From NCBI RefSeq assembly GCF_046736045.1, contig NZ_CP177134.1, positions 2,790,001 to 2,854,000 on the forward strand: a stretch of DNA of 64,000 bases, in the 5' to 3' direction. This DNA is from Leptospira_A sp046736045. GTDB taxonomy: Bacteria; Spirochaetota; Leptospiria; Leptospirales; Leptospiraceae. The notes under the pieces were generated by a model. That model saw only the letters and a list, made by a program, of their open reading frames with translations, had not been told where the DNA came from and made no database searches. The position numbers and the translations under genes were made by a program. Positions 26,885-36,078 of the stretch are shown here, piece after piece; within the stretch, counting starts at the first letter, position 1, and each line of letters opens with the position of its first letter.

Positions 26885-27319
26885 TTGATCAGTATAGAGA
26901 ACGAGTTTATGAATACGAAGGCAGCCGGATTATCATTTTACGAAAAAAAATACAAACTACTTTCTTCTCTTTTCAGTAACCTGAAGGAAGAAGAAAAACT
27001 TCTCTCTTACGGAGATGCGGATTCCGCAGTAAAGATAGAATTTAAAAACGAATCCATCATTAAAAAATTGGAAGCATTGGACAGAGAGGCTTATGAAATA
27101 GGCGAGTCTCATCCCTCTTCCGAAGAAGAAATCGAATTTGCAGAAAAGGTTTTTCATCTGTTGGACGAAGCCAGAAATATACAACTGAGAGTTCAAAATC
27201 TTTTGGAAAAGGAAATGAACTCAGCCAAAAAAGAACTCTGGGAGTTTCGGGTGAAAAGAAAGTTAAAGAGTCATTTTTTACAAAACTCCGGACTTTCATG
27301 GACAAAGAATTACTGTTAG
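26885..27319 (+). CDS. FlgN-like flagellar chaperone (tentative)
   Basis: 144 residues from a TTG directly after the fliS stop; an ATG at 26909 would give 136 residues and is also possible. The protein is almost wholly helical with heptad-like stretches (LLSSLFSNLKEEEKLL, NESIIKKLEALDREA, NIQLRVQNLLEKEM), as in FlgN, which escorts hook-associated proteins FlgK and FlgL. No specific FlgN residue can be claimed by eye. Position next to fliS supports a flagellar role. Its 3' end overlaps the J-domain gene by 22 bp. Confidence 0.65.
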   Translation: MISIENEFMNTKAAGLSFYEKKYKLLSSLFSNLKEEEKLLSYGDADSAVKIEFKNESIIKKLEALDREAYEIGESHPSSEEEIEFAEKVFHLLDEARNIQLRVQNLLEKEMNSAKKELWEFRVKRKLKSHFLQNSGLSWTKNYC

Positions 27320-27831
27320 ATGAGGCACTTTCCTTTTTAGGTCTCAACCGATTTTCCGACGAAGACGACTTAAAAACCAGTTATCATAAACTTGCAAAAA
27401 AATATCACCCTGATACGGGTGAGTTCACTTCCGAAGTTCTTTTTCAGGAACTTCAAAAGAATTACGAATTTCTAAAAAAGTATTTTGAATCCAATAAAGG
27501 TTTCGGGCCGGGTTTTTCCGAACCAAAGACGGATACGATCCGTACGGATAAATCAAGTTCTGTTCCCTCCGATCCTATTTTTGTTATTTATAAAAAAGCA
27601 AAAGAAGAGGAAACAAAAGCGATTCTAACTTATTTTGAAAAAACAAAACTTTCTCCGTTGAATCTGGATGAAGCAAAAAACAATGCTTTGGTTGAGCTGC
27701 GTTTGAAGTTGGATCCTGTTTGCAAAATTTACCTGGATATAGTTAACAATCATTCCAACAGCCTTTGGGCGAATGATTCCAGATCTTCCTTAGATCGACT
27801 CAGCGTTTGGTGGAAACACAACCAATCTTAA
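27298..27831 (+). CDS. J-domain protein
   Basis: 177 residues with a short N-terminal J-domain: LKTSYHKLAKKYHPDTG (about 28-44), where HPD is the DnaK-contacting loop. The rest lacks the Gly/Phe and zinc-finger regions of DnaJ, so it is a class III co-chaperone. The middle is Ser/Thr-rich and probably flexible, and the C-terminus is helical. It overlaps the FlgN-like gene by 22 bp, so fliS, the FlgN-like gene and this J protein are probably one unit; a role in flagellar assembly is inference. Its stop codon falls inside the kdp upstream repeats. Confidence 0.85.
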   Translation: MDKELLLDEALSFLGLNRFSDEDDLKTSYHKLAKKYHPDTGEFTSEVLFQELQKNYEFLKKYFESNKGFGPGFSEPKTDTIRTDKSSSVPSDPIFVIYKKAKEEETKAILTYFEKTKLSPLNLDEAKNNALVELRLKLDPVCKIYLDIVNNHSNSLWANDSRSSLDRLSVWWKHNQS

Positions 27832-27864
27832 TAAAATCTTAATACACTCTTTCTTTTTCTTAAT
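27824..27864 (+). promoter_or_regulatory. Direct repeats upstream of kdpA, candidate KdpE sites
   Basis: AATCTTAATA occurs exactly twice, at 27824-27833 and 27835-27844, an 11-bp period. A third core TCTTAAT lies at 27858-27864, 21 bp further on, about two helical turns. OmpR-family regulators such as KdpE typically bind direct repeats on one face of the helix. The first box overlaps the last codons of the J-domain gene, and the third lies 10 bp upstream of a possible -35 TTGACT. Confidence 0.6.
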
Positions 27865-27874
27865 CTCCCATCTA

Positions 27875-27903
27875 TTGACTTAAATCGGGTTTAAGAAGAA
27901 AAT
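27875..27903 (+). promoter_or_regulatory. Possible kdpA promoter
   Basis: TTGACT (27875-27880) and GAAAAT (27898-27903) are 17 bp apart. The -10 box is poor, as expected for an activated promoter. Between them CTTAAA/TTTAAG (27879-27895) form an inverted repeat. The kdpA ATG follows only seven bases after the -10 and has no well-placed ribosome site, so this promoter may give a near-leaderless mRNA or the true promoter may lie elsewhere. Confidence 0.4.
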
Positions 27904-27909
27904 TCAGGT

Positions 27910-29547
27910 ATGAATGAAATTTCATACTTGTTTCTCTATTTCACTTTGTTGCTTTTGGCGGCACCGTTTACCGGATACTATATGGCCCGGATTCTGGAAG
28001 CAAAGTCCCTCCCTTCTGAAAAATGGGTTTTTCGTTACCTCGGTTTGGGGAATCTTCAGTCCCAGACAACTAAGGTGTATCTGAAGAGTCTGATCGTATT
28101 CCACTTGATAGGCGGTATTTTTCTTTTTCTGATTTTATTCTTTCAGAAACAATTGCCGTTGAACTCACTTCGGTTGAGTGGTATGAATTGGGATCTTGCT
28201 TTCAATACTGCCATTTCATTTATCACAAATACAAACTGGCAGGCTTATTCCGGAGAATCCCAACTGAGTTATTTTTCACAAATGGTGGGACTGACTCCTC
28301 AGAATTTTTTAAGCGCAGGAGTGGGGATTTCCGTTTTGGCTTTTGCGGGCAGGGCAATCTCAAGCACCACAAAACAAGAGTTTGGTAATTTTTGGCAGGA
28401 TCTCTATAGATCCGTGTTTTTTATATTACTTCCATTGAGCATTGTTTTGGCAGTGATTCTTTTGAGTCAGGGAGTGATTCAGTCTTTTGCAGATACCATT
28501 CAAAGCACAGGCTTTGACGGAAAACCCATCTCCATTCCGTTAGGTCCTGTGGCATCTCAGGTTTCCATCAAACAATTGGGGACGAACGGGGGTGGTTTTT
28601 TCGGGGTGAATAGTGCACATCCTTTTGAAAACCCGACTCCCATTTCGAATTTTTTCGAATTGTTTTCCATCTTATTTCTTCCAGCTGCTTCCGTATTCTT
28701 ATACGGAAAATCGGTAGGTTCCTTTCGTCATGCATGGATCGTATTTTTCGTAATGCTTGGTTTGGTTTTACTCGGTTGGGCCGTTGTTTATATTTCTGAA
28801 CTTGGGTCGCAGGTTGTTTGGGAAGGAAAGGAAACGAGATTTCATCTGGTGGAATCCAGCTTATGGTTGTCTGCTACGAGCGCAGCCTCCAATGGTTCCG
28901 TCAATTCCATGCATGATAGTTATTCTCCGTTAGCCGGAGGAGTGGCAATGTTTCAAATCATGATCGGTGAAGTCATATTCGGAGGTGTCGGGGCGGGAAT
29001 GTATGGAATGATTTTGTTCCTGGTATTGACCGTATTTTTGTCAGGACTAATGACCGGGAGGACACCCGAATATTTGGGTAAAAAGATAGAAAGTTATGAT
29101 ATTAAATGTGTGTTAGTCGGTATACTGTCTCCCACTGTTTGCATTCTGATCGGGTCTGCGATTACCGTGATGATCGGTTCGGGTTACAGCGCCAAAGGAC
29201 CGCATGCCCTATCCCAGGTTTTGTATGCTTTTTCTTCCGCTTCCGGAAATAACGGATCCGCATTTGCCGGCTTCAGTGCGGACACTTTATGGGGAAATCT
29301 GGCGCTCGGTATTTGTATGTTAATCGGTCGATTTTCGGTTATCGTTTCAGTGATTTTACTTACCGGAAATATGGGGAAAAAAAAGACAACGGAAGGAGGA
29401 CTTGGAAGTTTTAGAACCGACTCTTTGTTATTCGGAACACTCTTGATCGGAGTGATTCTTATCGTTGCTGGTTTGTCTTTTTTTCCGGTCTTATCTCTCG
29501 GCCCCATACTCGAACAAATCTTACTCACAAGTGGAAAATCGTTCTAA
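27910..29547 (+). CDS. kdpA: Potassium-transporting ATPase subunit A
   Basis: 545 residues, near the usual 557-560. It is a multi-pass membrane protein with about ten helices and the four-pore-loop potassium channel fold. Recognisable segments are TNTNWQAYSGESQ, the filter-region TNGGGFFGVNSAHPFENP, and ASNGSVNSMHDSYSPL. KdpA forms the potassium-selective path of the high-affinity KdpFABC pump in the inner membrane. It is first in an operon kdpA-B-C-D-E; the small KdpF is not seen, and the space before kdpA is too short for it. The ribosome site is weak. Confidence 0.96.
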   Translation: MNEISYLFLYFTLLLLAAPFTGYYMARILEAKSLPSEKWVFRYLGLGNLQSQTTKVYLKSLIVFHLIGGIFLFLILFFQKQLPLNSLRLSGMNWDLAFNTAISFITNTNWQAYSGESQLSYFSQMVGLTPQNFLSAGVGISVLAFAGRAISSTTKQEFGNFWQDLYRSVFFILLPLSIVLAVILLSQGVIQSFADTIQSTGFDGKPISIPLGPVASQVSIKQLGTNGGGFFGVNSAHPFENPTPISNFFELFSILFLPAASVFLYGKSVGSFRHAWIVFFVMLGLVLLGWAVVYISELGSQVVWEGKETRFHLVESSLWLSATSAASNGSVNSMHDSYSPLAGGVAMFQIMIGEVIFGGVGAGMYGMILFLVLTVFLSGLMTGRTPEYLGKKIESYDIKCVLVGILSPTVCILIGSAITVMIGSGYSAKGPHALSQVLYAFSSASGNNGSAFAGFSADTLWGNLALGICMLIGRFSVIVSVILLTGNMGKKKTTEGGLGSFRTDSLLFGTLLIGVILIVAGLSFFPVLSLGPILEQILLTSGKSF

Positions 29548-29556
29548 GAGGAAATT

Positions 29557-31611
29557 ATGGAAAAATCGGGATTACTTATTTCTAAAGAATTATTACTTCA
29601 GTCTCTTGTAGGGTCTTTTGCGAAACTATCACCTAGGACTGCATTTTTAAATCCGGTAATGGCATCCGTTTGGGTGGGAACCGTTTTACTTTTGTTACAG
29701 ATTGTATACCAATCCGTTTCGGGTAAATATGTTCAATTTGATGTTACCATTTTACTTTGGTTGATTCTCACTTTGGTATTTGCAAATTTTGCGGAGGCTC
29801 TTGCAGAAGGAAGAGGTAAAGCACGCGCGGACAGTTTGAAAAAAAACAGATCATCCACTTCGGCAAAGAAAGTAACATCAGCAAACGATCGTGAATTTAC
29901 AATTATAAGTTCCGCAGATTTGAAAATCGGCGATTTGGTATATGTGGCAGCGGGTGAGATGATCCCCGGTGACGGGGATGTTGTTACAGGAATTGCAAGT
30001 GTGGACGAGTCTGCGATTACCGGCGAGTCGGCACCTGTCATTCGGGAGAGCGGAGGTGATCGTTCTGCGGTCACAGGGGGAACTAAGGTATTGTCCGATT
30101 TTCTCTATATAAAAATTACTGCAAGTCCAGGAGAAAGTTTTTTGGACAAGATGATATCGCTGATCGAAGGAGCTTCCCGTAACAAAACACCTAACGAGAT
30201 TGCTTTGGGGATTTTACTTGGTTCTTTGACATTGTTATTCGGATTGGCTGTATTAACATTGATTCCGATTGCGGATTTTGTCGCTAAGGAAACAGGGTAT
30301 AGTTGGAATTTGAGTTTTTCCATTTGGCTTTCTTTGTTTGTATGTTTGATACCTACAACCATTGCCGCCTTACTCAGTGCCATCGGAATTTCAGGAATGG
30401 AAAGATTGATTCGGTATAATGTTGTGGCAAAAAGCGGAAAAGCGGTTGAAGCAGCCGGTGACATCAATGTTTTGTTATTGGATAAGACAGGAACGATTAC
30501 GTTGGGCAATCGCGAAGCGATATCATTTTATGCGGCTGCGGGAATTAAAGAAGAGGAGCTGGCCGATGCTTCCCAATTGTCATCTTTATCTGATGAAACC
30601 CCCGAGGGCAGATCCATTGTGATTCTCGCAAAACAGTTGTTTTCCATTCGGGAAAGGAATTTACAGGATTTGGATGTTCGCTGGATTCCCTTCAGTGCAT
30701 CCACCCGGATGAGTGGGGTTGAGGTTTACGAAAATGGGAAACTAACAAGAAATATTCGGAAAGGTTCCGTTGATGCTATCGGGAAGTTTGTAGAATTATT
30801 AGGAGGAAATTTTCCAAAGGAAGTTTATGATAGATCCGGTGAAATTGCAAGAAAGGGAGCTACTCCGATTCTGGTAGCAGACGGAAAAACCATACTTGGG
30901 TTAGTTGAATTAAAGGATATTGTTAAGGGAGGCTTAAGGGACAGATTTGCTTATTTAAGAAGGATGGGAATCCGAACCGTGATGATTACAGGGGATAATC
31001 CATTGACTGCGGCGGCGATAGCCGCCGAGGCAGGTGTGGATGATTTTATTGCAGAGGCAACTCCCGAAAGAAAATTGCAAAGGATCAGAGAGGAACAAAC
31101 AAAAGGATACCTGGTTGCAATGATTGGAGATGGAACCAATGATGCTCCGGCTCTTGCTCAGTCGGATGTAGGTGTGGCAATGAACACAGGAACTCAAACT
31201 GCAAGGGAAGCCGGCAATATGATTGATCTGGATAGTAACCCGAGTAAGCTGATCGAAATCGTCGAAATTGGCAAACAATTGCTTATGACGAGGGGAGCAC
31301 TCACTACATTCAGTATTGCAAATGATGTTGCCAAATACTTCGCCATTCTACCTGCTCTGTTCAGTCCATTATCTCCATTGAATGTTATGCAATTATCGTC
31401 TCCGGAAAATGCAATCCTATCAGCAGTGATATTCAACGCATTGATTATCCCCAGCTTAATTCCGTTAGCTTTAAGGGGAGTGAAATACGAACCAAAGTCC
31501 GCAGACTCTGCGTTGGCCCGAAATGTTTTATTTTATGGCGGCGGTGGTATTTTATTACCGTTTATCGGAATCAAGTTGATCGATCTAATTTTGGTGGGAG
31601 TATTTCAATGA
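29557..31611 (+). CDS. kdpB: Potassium-transporting ATPase subunit B
   Basis: 684 residues, a P-type ATPase. The phosphorylation motif LLLDKTGTITLGN places the phosphorylated aspartate at D309. Also visible are TGESAP in the actuator domain (about 155-160, SAITGESAPV), the hinge GDGTNDAPALAQ (about 528-539), and PTTIAALLSAIG in transmembrane segment 4. It drives potassium uptake through KdpA by ATP hydrolysis. The ATG follows GAGGAAATT, nine bases after the kdpA stop, and the stop overlaps kdpC by 4 bp. Confidence 0.97.
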   Translation: MEKSGLLISKELLLQSLVGSFAKLSPRTAFLNPVMASVWVGTVLLLLQIVYQSVSGKYVQFDVTILLWLILTLVFANFAEALAEGRGKARADSLKKNRSSTSAKKVTSANDREFTIISSADLKIGDLVYVAAGEMIPGDGDVVTGIASVDESAITGESAPVIRESGGDRSAVTGGTKVLSDFLYIKITASPGESFLDKMISLIEGASRNKTPNEIALGILLGSLTLLFGLAVLTLIPIADFVAKETGYSWNLSFSIWLSLFVCLIPTTIAALLSAIGISGMERLIRYNVVAKSGKAVEAAGDINVLLLDKTGTITLGNREAISFYAAAGIKEEELADASQLSSLSDETPEGRSIVILAKQLFSIRERNLQDLDVRWIPFSASTRMSGVEVYENGKLTRNIRKGSVDAIGKFVELLGGNFPKEVYDRSGEIARKGATPILVADGKTILGLVELKDIVKGGLRDRFAYLRRMGIRTVMITGDNPLTAAAIAAEAGVDDFIAEATPERKLQRIREEQTKGYLVAMIGDGTNDAPALAQSDVGVAMNTGTQTAREAGNMIDLDSNPSKLIEIVEIGKQLLMTRGALTTFSIANDVAKYFAILPALFSPLSPLNVMQLSSPENAILSAVIFNALIIPSLIPLALRGVKYEPKSADSALARNVLFYGGGGILLPFIGIKLIDLILVGVFQ

Positions 31612-32192
31612 ATCATGAAAATTCGCAGAGTGATTTGGGAATCGGAATTCGGTTTTTGATCATATCTATTTTAGTTCTAGGCTTTATTTATCCGTCATTG
31701 ATTACAATGATTGGGTCTGAAATTTTTCCGCACTTATCCGAGGGAAGTTTGATCCGGGATGGGAAAGGTGAAGTGAGAGGTTCTTATCTATTGGCGCAAC
31801 AGAGGAATTCGGGGATTTATTTTATTTCCCGTCCCAGTGCAGGGGATTATTCCGCATTACCATCCCTTGCTTCTCAATTGGCGCCTTCCAGTTTGGATTT
31901 ACATAGTAAGGCGGAGGAAAGAAAATTGGTTCTTGTTTCCAAAAATATTGATTGGAAACAATGTCAGGAACTTTTGTTTGCATCAGGCAGCGGGCTTGAT
32001 CCTCACATAACAACTGATTGTGCCATTGCGCAGGTTGATTATATTGCCGGGAATAGAAATTTGCAAAAAAAAGATTTGGATCTTGTGATTAATCAAGTGA
32101 GAGAAGGGTCTGTTATCGGTATTTTCGGAAGGGATCGTGTTAATGTTATGTTGCTTAATCTTTATTTGGATGGTTTATTGAGTCTGAAATGA
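31608..32192 (+). CDS. kdpC: Potassium-transporting ATPase subunit C
   Basis: 194 residues, the normal size for KdpC. One N-terminal membrane helix (about 12-34) precedes a periplasmic domain with GSYLLAQ, YFISRPSAGDY and SGSGLDPHIT. The SGLDPH motif is typical of the family. KdpC stabilises the KdpA-KdpB complex and influences ATP affinity. The gene overlaps kdpB by 4 bp and kdpD by 4 bp, so translation is coupled throughout. Confidence 0.96.
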   Translation: MNHENSQSDLGIGIRFLIISILVLGFIYPSLITMIGSEIFPHLSEGSLIRDGKGEVRGSYLLAQQRNSGIYFISRPSAGDYSALPSLASQLAPSSLDLHSKAEERKLVLVSKNIDWKQCQELLFASGSGLDPHITTDCAIAQVDYIAGNRNLQKKDLDLVINQVREGSVIGIFGRDRVNVMLLNLYLDGLLSLK

Positions 32193-34762
32193 AAAGCCCG
32201 GAAGATTATTTAATTCTAGCCAAACAGGATGGCAAAAGCCATTCCGCGAAGTTAAAGGTTTTTTTCGGGATGTCCCCCGGCGTGGGTAAAACCTATGCAA
32301 TGTTAAATGAAGCGAGGAGACTACAGGATGAAGGCAAATCCGTTCTTGTAGGGTTTGTTGAAACTCACGGAAGAAATGAAACTGCACAATTATTGACAGG
32401 GCTTGAGATTTTACCGTTAAAGAAGATTCTTTATCGTGATAAAGAATGGGACGAACTGGACACGGATGCGATATTGAAGCGAAAGCCGGAGTTTGTTCTG
32501 GTTGATGAATTGGCCCATACGAATATTCCGGGTTCTTTGCATAAAAAAAGATATCAGGATGTTTTCGAGCTTCTGGAAGCGGGGATTCATGTTTTAACAA
32601 CTGTAAATGTACAACATTTGGAAAGCCAGGTTAATTCGGTGGAAAAGACTTTACTGTCTCCTGTGCAGGAAACCATTCCGGATTCCATTCTTCAGAGAGC
32701 AGATGAACTGGTGTTAATTGATATTGTTCCGGAAGAATTGCTGAAGCGACTTAAGGATGGAAAGGTTTATCTTTCGGATAAGATCGAATGGGCGAAAGCG
32801 AATTTTTTTAAAGAAGAAAATCTTACTTATCTCCGCGAATTGTCGTTAAATTATACGGCAAGATTTGTTGAAAAAAGACTCCCGCAAGGTAAGGAAAGTT
32901 TGCTTGTTGCGATTTCTGCAAGTCCAAGTTCAAAGTCTTTACTCAGGCAAGCTAAAAGGTTTTCCATTGAAAGAAATAGCGAGTTAATCGCAATTTTTAC
33001 GGAACCGGAAAGTGGTTTGAGTTTGGAAGATAAAAAACAAATGCACTCCCATATCAATCTTGCAAAAGAATTGGGGGCAGAAGTGGTTCATTCTTATGAG
33101 TCTGATCCGGTTGTGGGAATTATTAAAGTTGCAAGGGAAAAAAGGGTCAATCGGATTATCATCGGAAGGAATTCCGATTTGAATTGGTATTCTATTTTTA
33201 AAAGTTCGATTCCCAATCGTTTGGTCGGGCTTCTTCCTGATGTGGAAATCATTATTGTTTCACTTGAAAAGAACATTCGAAAAAAGATAAATCTATGGAA
33301 GTTGCTGATTCCATCTTCGGGTATTCGAAGTTATTTGAGTGTGTCTTTGCTAATTGGAGTTTTGACTTTTGCAAATACTTTAGTGTATCCATATGTAGGT
33401 TATTGGCCGATTTCGATCCTGTATTTATTTTTTGTAGCTTTGTCGGGAGTCTTTTACACTAGAGGTCCTGTTTTACTTGCTGCATTATTGTCCGCGTTTT
33501 TATGGAATTATTTATTCATTCCTCCCCGTTTTACTTTTTTTATTACAAAACTTGAAGATCTTCTGATGTTTTTTATTTTCATAATCATTGCTTTGGTTAA
33601 TGGAAGTTTAACGGCAAAATTGAAAAAGAATGAAATCAAGTTGAGATCCAGAGAAGAAAAATTATCAATCTTATACGAGCTGACAGCGTCTCTTTCCCGG
33701 ACTTCGCTTGGCAGTGAAATTTTAAAAGTGGGAGATTTATTTTTTAAGAGGCTATTTCCTTTTCCGGTAAGTATGCATTTATTTCATAATGGTGAGTTGA
33801 ATCCCGGAATTTCCGATCCGAAAGAGTTAGCAGTTGCTTTGTGGGTTATCAAAAACGGGAAATCTGCAGGTAGATTTACCGATACGTTGCCATTGACGGA
33901 GAGCAGTTTTTATCCTTTGTTGTCTCCTCAGGGAACTACCGGTGTCATTCGATTGCAGACGGAAGACGAACCTAGTTTGGAACAAGAAATATTATTGAAT
34001 ACGATTGCGAATCAAGTCTCTATTGCTTTGGAAAGGGATTCGCTTTCCGAGGAAGCGAAAAAAAATTATCTTTTGATTGAATCCGAAAAATTATATAATT
34101 TGCTTTTTAACTCCTTATCGCATGAGTTGAAAACACCTTTAACAACGATTAATGGATCGGCCACTGCTTTGATGGATCCTGAAATTGATAGCAACTTGGA
34201 AGCTAGAAAGGCTTTGATTGGAGAAATTCAATCCAGTGCATTGATATTGAATCTTTTGCTTGGCAATCTTCTGGATATTAGTAGAATTGAATCCGGGCAT
34301 CTGGCATTAAAAAAAGAAAGTGTTTTTCCAAATGAAATTATAGCCGATGTAATCTCATATTTAGGTTCTTCGAAAGATGAACATCGGATTGTTCTGAATG
34401 TTATGAATTCCGAATTACCTTTGATTTTGGATAGAACTTTCTTTAGTCATGCAATTTTCAATCTAGTCTATAATGCCTGTTTGTATACGCCTAGGGATAC
34501 TCAAATTACAATAACTGTTGAGATAAATGAAGGTGGTTCCGTTTGGAAAGTCGAAGATGAAGGTGTTGGTCTTCCTGAAGATTCTTCCATAGTGTTTCAA
34601 AAATTTTTCAGGGGAGAATCGACAGGAAAAATAGGAACAGGGCTTGGTCTTGCAATTGCAAAATCAATTGTAGAATTGCATGGAGGAAACATTGTCGCAG
34701 AAAATAGAAAAAGAGGGGGAGCTTGTTTTCGAATTGAAGTTCCTTTTCTATTGAATGTATAA
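32189..34762 (+). CDS. kdpD: Potassium sensor histidine kinase KdpD
   Basis: 857 residues (E. coli KdpD has 894). The N-terminal KdpD domain has a Walker A site in GMSPGVGKTYAML (about 28-40) and the family block VDELAHTNIPGS; a universal-stress-like domain follows (about 235-355). Four transmembrane helices lie at about 375-475, then a GAF-like stretch, HisKA with H645 in SHELKTPLTTING, and a HATPase with GTGLGLAIAKSIV. It phosphorylates KdpE when potassium is limiting. The gene overlaps kdpE by 8 bp. The reading frame is intact throughout. Confidence 0.96.
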   Translation: MKSPEDYLILAKQDGKSHSAKLKVFFGMSPGVGKTYAMLNEARRLQDEGKSVLVGFVETHGRNETAQLLTGLEILPLKKILYRDKEWDELDTDAILKRKPEFVLVDELAHTNIPGSLHKKRYQDVFELLEAGIHVLTTVNVQHLESQVNSVEKTLLSPVQETIPDSILQRADELVLIDIVPEELLKRLKDGKVYLSDKIEWAKANFFKEENLTYLRELSLNYTARFVEKRLPQGKESLLVAISASPSSKSLLRQAKRFSIERNSELIAIFTEPESGLSLEDKKQMHSHINLAKELGAEVVHSYESDPVVGIIKVAREKRVNRIIIGRNSDLNWYSIFKSSIPNRLVGLLPDVEIIIVSLEKNIRKKINLWKLLIPSSGIRSYLSVSLLIGVLTFANTLVYPYVGYWPISILYLFFVALSGVFYTRGPVLLAALLSAFLWNYLFIPPRFTFFITKLEDLLMFFIFIIIALVNGSLTAKLKKNEIKLRSREEKLSILYELTASLSRTSLGSEILKVGDLFFKRLFPFPVSMHLFHNGELNPGISDPKELAVALWVIKNGKSAGRFTDTLPLTESSFYPLLSPQGTTGVIRLQTEDEPSLEQEILLNTIANQVSIALERDSLSEEAKKNYLLIESEKLYNLLFNSLSHELKTPLTTINGSATALMDPEIDSNLEARKALIGEIQSSALILNLLLGNLLDISRIESGHLALKKESVFPNEIIADVISYLGSSKDEHRIVLNVMNSELPLILDRTFFSHAIFNLVYNACLYTPRDTQITITVEINEGGSVWKVEDEGVGLPEDSSIVFQKFFRGESTGKIGTGLGLAIAKSIVELHGGNIVAENRKRGGACFRIEVPFLLNV

Positions 34763-35474
34763 TTCCGCACATAATTCAAAGTCCGATTTGATCTTAATTG
34801 TAGATGATGATACCAGCATCCGGAAAATTTTGCGGATCGCTTTGGAAGCAAAAGGCTACAAAACTTCGGAAGCCGCCTCAAAGAAGGAAGCGATTGAACT
34901 GATCGCATTAGACTCTCCTAAGTTAGTTCTTTTGGACTTGCAATTACCCGATGGCTCAGGAGAAGACTTGGTAAAAGAAATCCGGCAATGGACGGAAATT
35001 CCGGTGATTGTTCTTTCCGTTATGAGTGAAGATGAGGACAAGATCCGTTTGTTGGATAGCGGTGCCGATGATTATCTGACAAAACCTTTTTCTATGGGGG
35101 AATTATTGGCTCGTATAAGAACTGCTTTGCGCCGCATCCCGCTGGAAGAATCGCCTTTACCTTGGCAATATGGAAATCTGAAAATAGATATTGTTAATCA
35201 TCTGATATTGAAGAATAACGAGATTATTCGACTAACACCTACTGAGTTCCAGCTTTTGGCTTATTTTGTTAAAAATACCGGCAAGGTATTAACATATGAA
35301 ATGTTAATACGCATTATCTGGGGGGAAAGCGCTCAAAATGAAATGAATTCTCTACGTGTTCATGTCGCACAATTGAGGAAAAAAATTGAAGATAATCCCG
35401 GTTTACCTAAATGGTTATTCACTGAGCCTGGGATTGGATACAGATGGGTGTCTCCTTCGCAAAGGGAAAATTGA
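34755..35474 (+). CDS. kdpE: Response regulator KdpE
   Basis: 239 residues: receiver domain with acidic pair DDD (about 17-19), phosphoacceptor D61 in LLDLQLPDGSGED and K112-type lysine in LTKPFSMGEL, then an OmpR-type winged helix (LTPTEFQLLAYF and SLRVHVAQLRKKIE). It is the partner of KdpD and activates kdpABC. The start lies inside the kdpD 3' end. The gene is convergent with the DUF1564-like gene, whose stop is two bases away, with no terminator visible between them. Confidence 0.95.
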   Translation: MYNSAHNSKSDLILIVDDDTSIRKILRIALEAKGYKTSEAASKKEAIELIALDSPKLVLLDLQLPDGSGEDLVKEIRQWTEIPVIVLSVMSEDEDKIRLLDSGADDYLTKPFSMGELLARIRTALRRIPLEESPLPWQYGNLKIDIVNHLILKNNEIIRLTPTEFQLLAYFVKNTGKVLTYEMLIRIIWGESAQNEMNSLRVHVAQLRKKIEDNPGLPKWLFTEPGIGYRWVSPSQREN

Positions 35475-35476
35475 TT

Positions 35477-36040
35477 TTATGAAGAATCCGTAAGGTGCTT
35501 TATTTCGATTGTGTAGGTTCGGAGAAATTGGTTGAGGCATTGGTGGGATTCGAGTGATTGGAAGGATGTGGTACGTCTTACGAACCCGAGCGCACGCACC
35601 ATCCCTAACCAACCCAACTCATCCCATTCCAACATAAGAACCAATAATTTGCTTCTGGAAATCCCCAATGCCTGCGCCATTATATCCATTTCTACCAGGT
35701 CTTTATCATGAACCCTGCAACTTACCTTTTTCAAACCAAGCCCTGCTGTTTGATAAGATCGGGTGACTTTATTTCTGATTTTGGGCATCAAACCTTGGTA
35801 AATCGGAGACGCAGATTCCTCCAAAAGATTTCTGATCACCACAGAAAAGGTAGCTCTTCTCAGTTTCGATAATCTGAGTTTGGTGATTATCTCTTCCGGG
35901 ATGAGAAAAGACGTATTTATATTCTTAAAATATCGAAACTGATAAGTAACCGTTTCACTATCTTCTTGCGAAAACTCTTTCTTAATCGTCTGTTGGCTTA
36001 TATAATTATCATACCCTATGATTATATCTTCATCTCTCAT
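35477..36040 (-). CDS. DUF1564-like leptospiral protein, possible DNA-binding protein
   Basis: 187 residues, soluble and basic in the middle. The pattern PEEIITKLRLSKLRRATFSVVIRNLLEE, then RSYQTAGLGLKKVSCRVHD with ALGISRSKLLVLMLEWDELGW, resembles the leptospiral DUF1564 family, which has a ribbon-helix-helix-like feel in its C-terminal helix pair. That DNA-binding reading is inference. It is a lone gene, convergent with kdpE, with the secreted thioredoxin-like gene upstream on the same strand 38 bp away. DUF1564 genes are often multicopy in Leptospira, so a role in mobile or accessory regions is possible. Confidence 0.65.
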   Translation of the reverse strand: MRDEDIIIGYDNYISQQTIKKEFSQEDSETVTYQFRYFKNINTSFLIPEEIITKLRLSKLRRATFSVVIRNLLEESASPIYQGLMPKIRNKVTRSYQTAGLGLKKVSCRVHDKDLVEMDIMAQALGISRSKLLVLMLEWDELGWLGMVRALGFVRRTTSFQSLESHQCLNQFLRTYTIEIKHLTDSS

Positions 36041-36078
36041 ACTGGAGAGAGGTAAAAACGAAACGGTTTTGGCTTATT

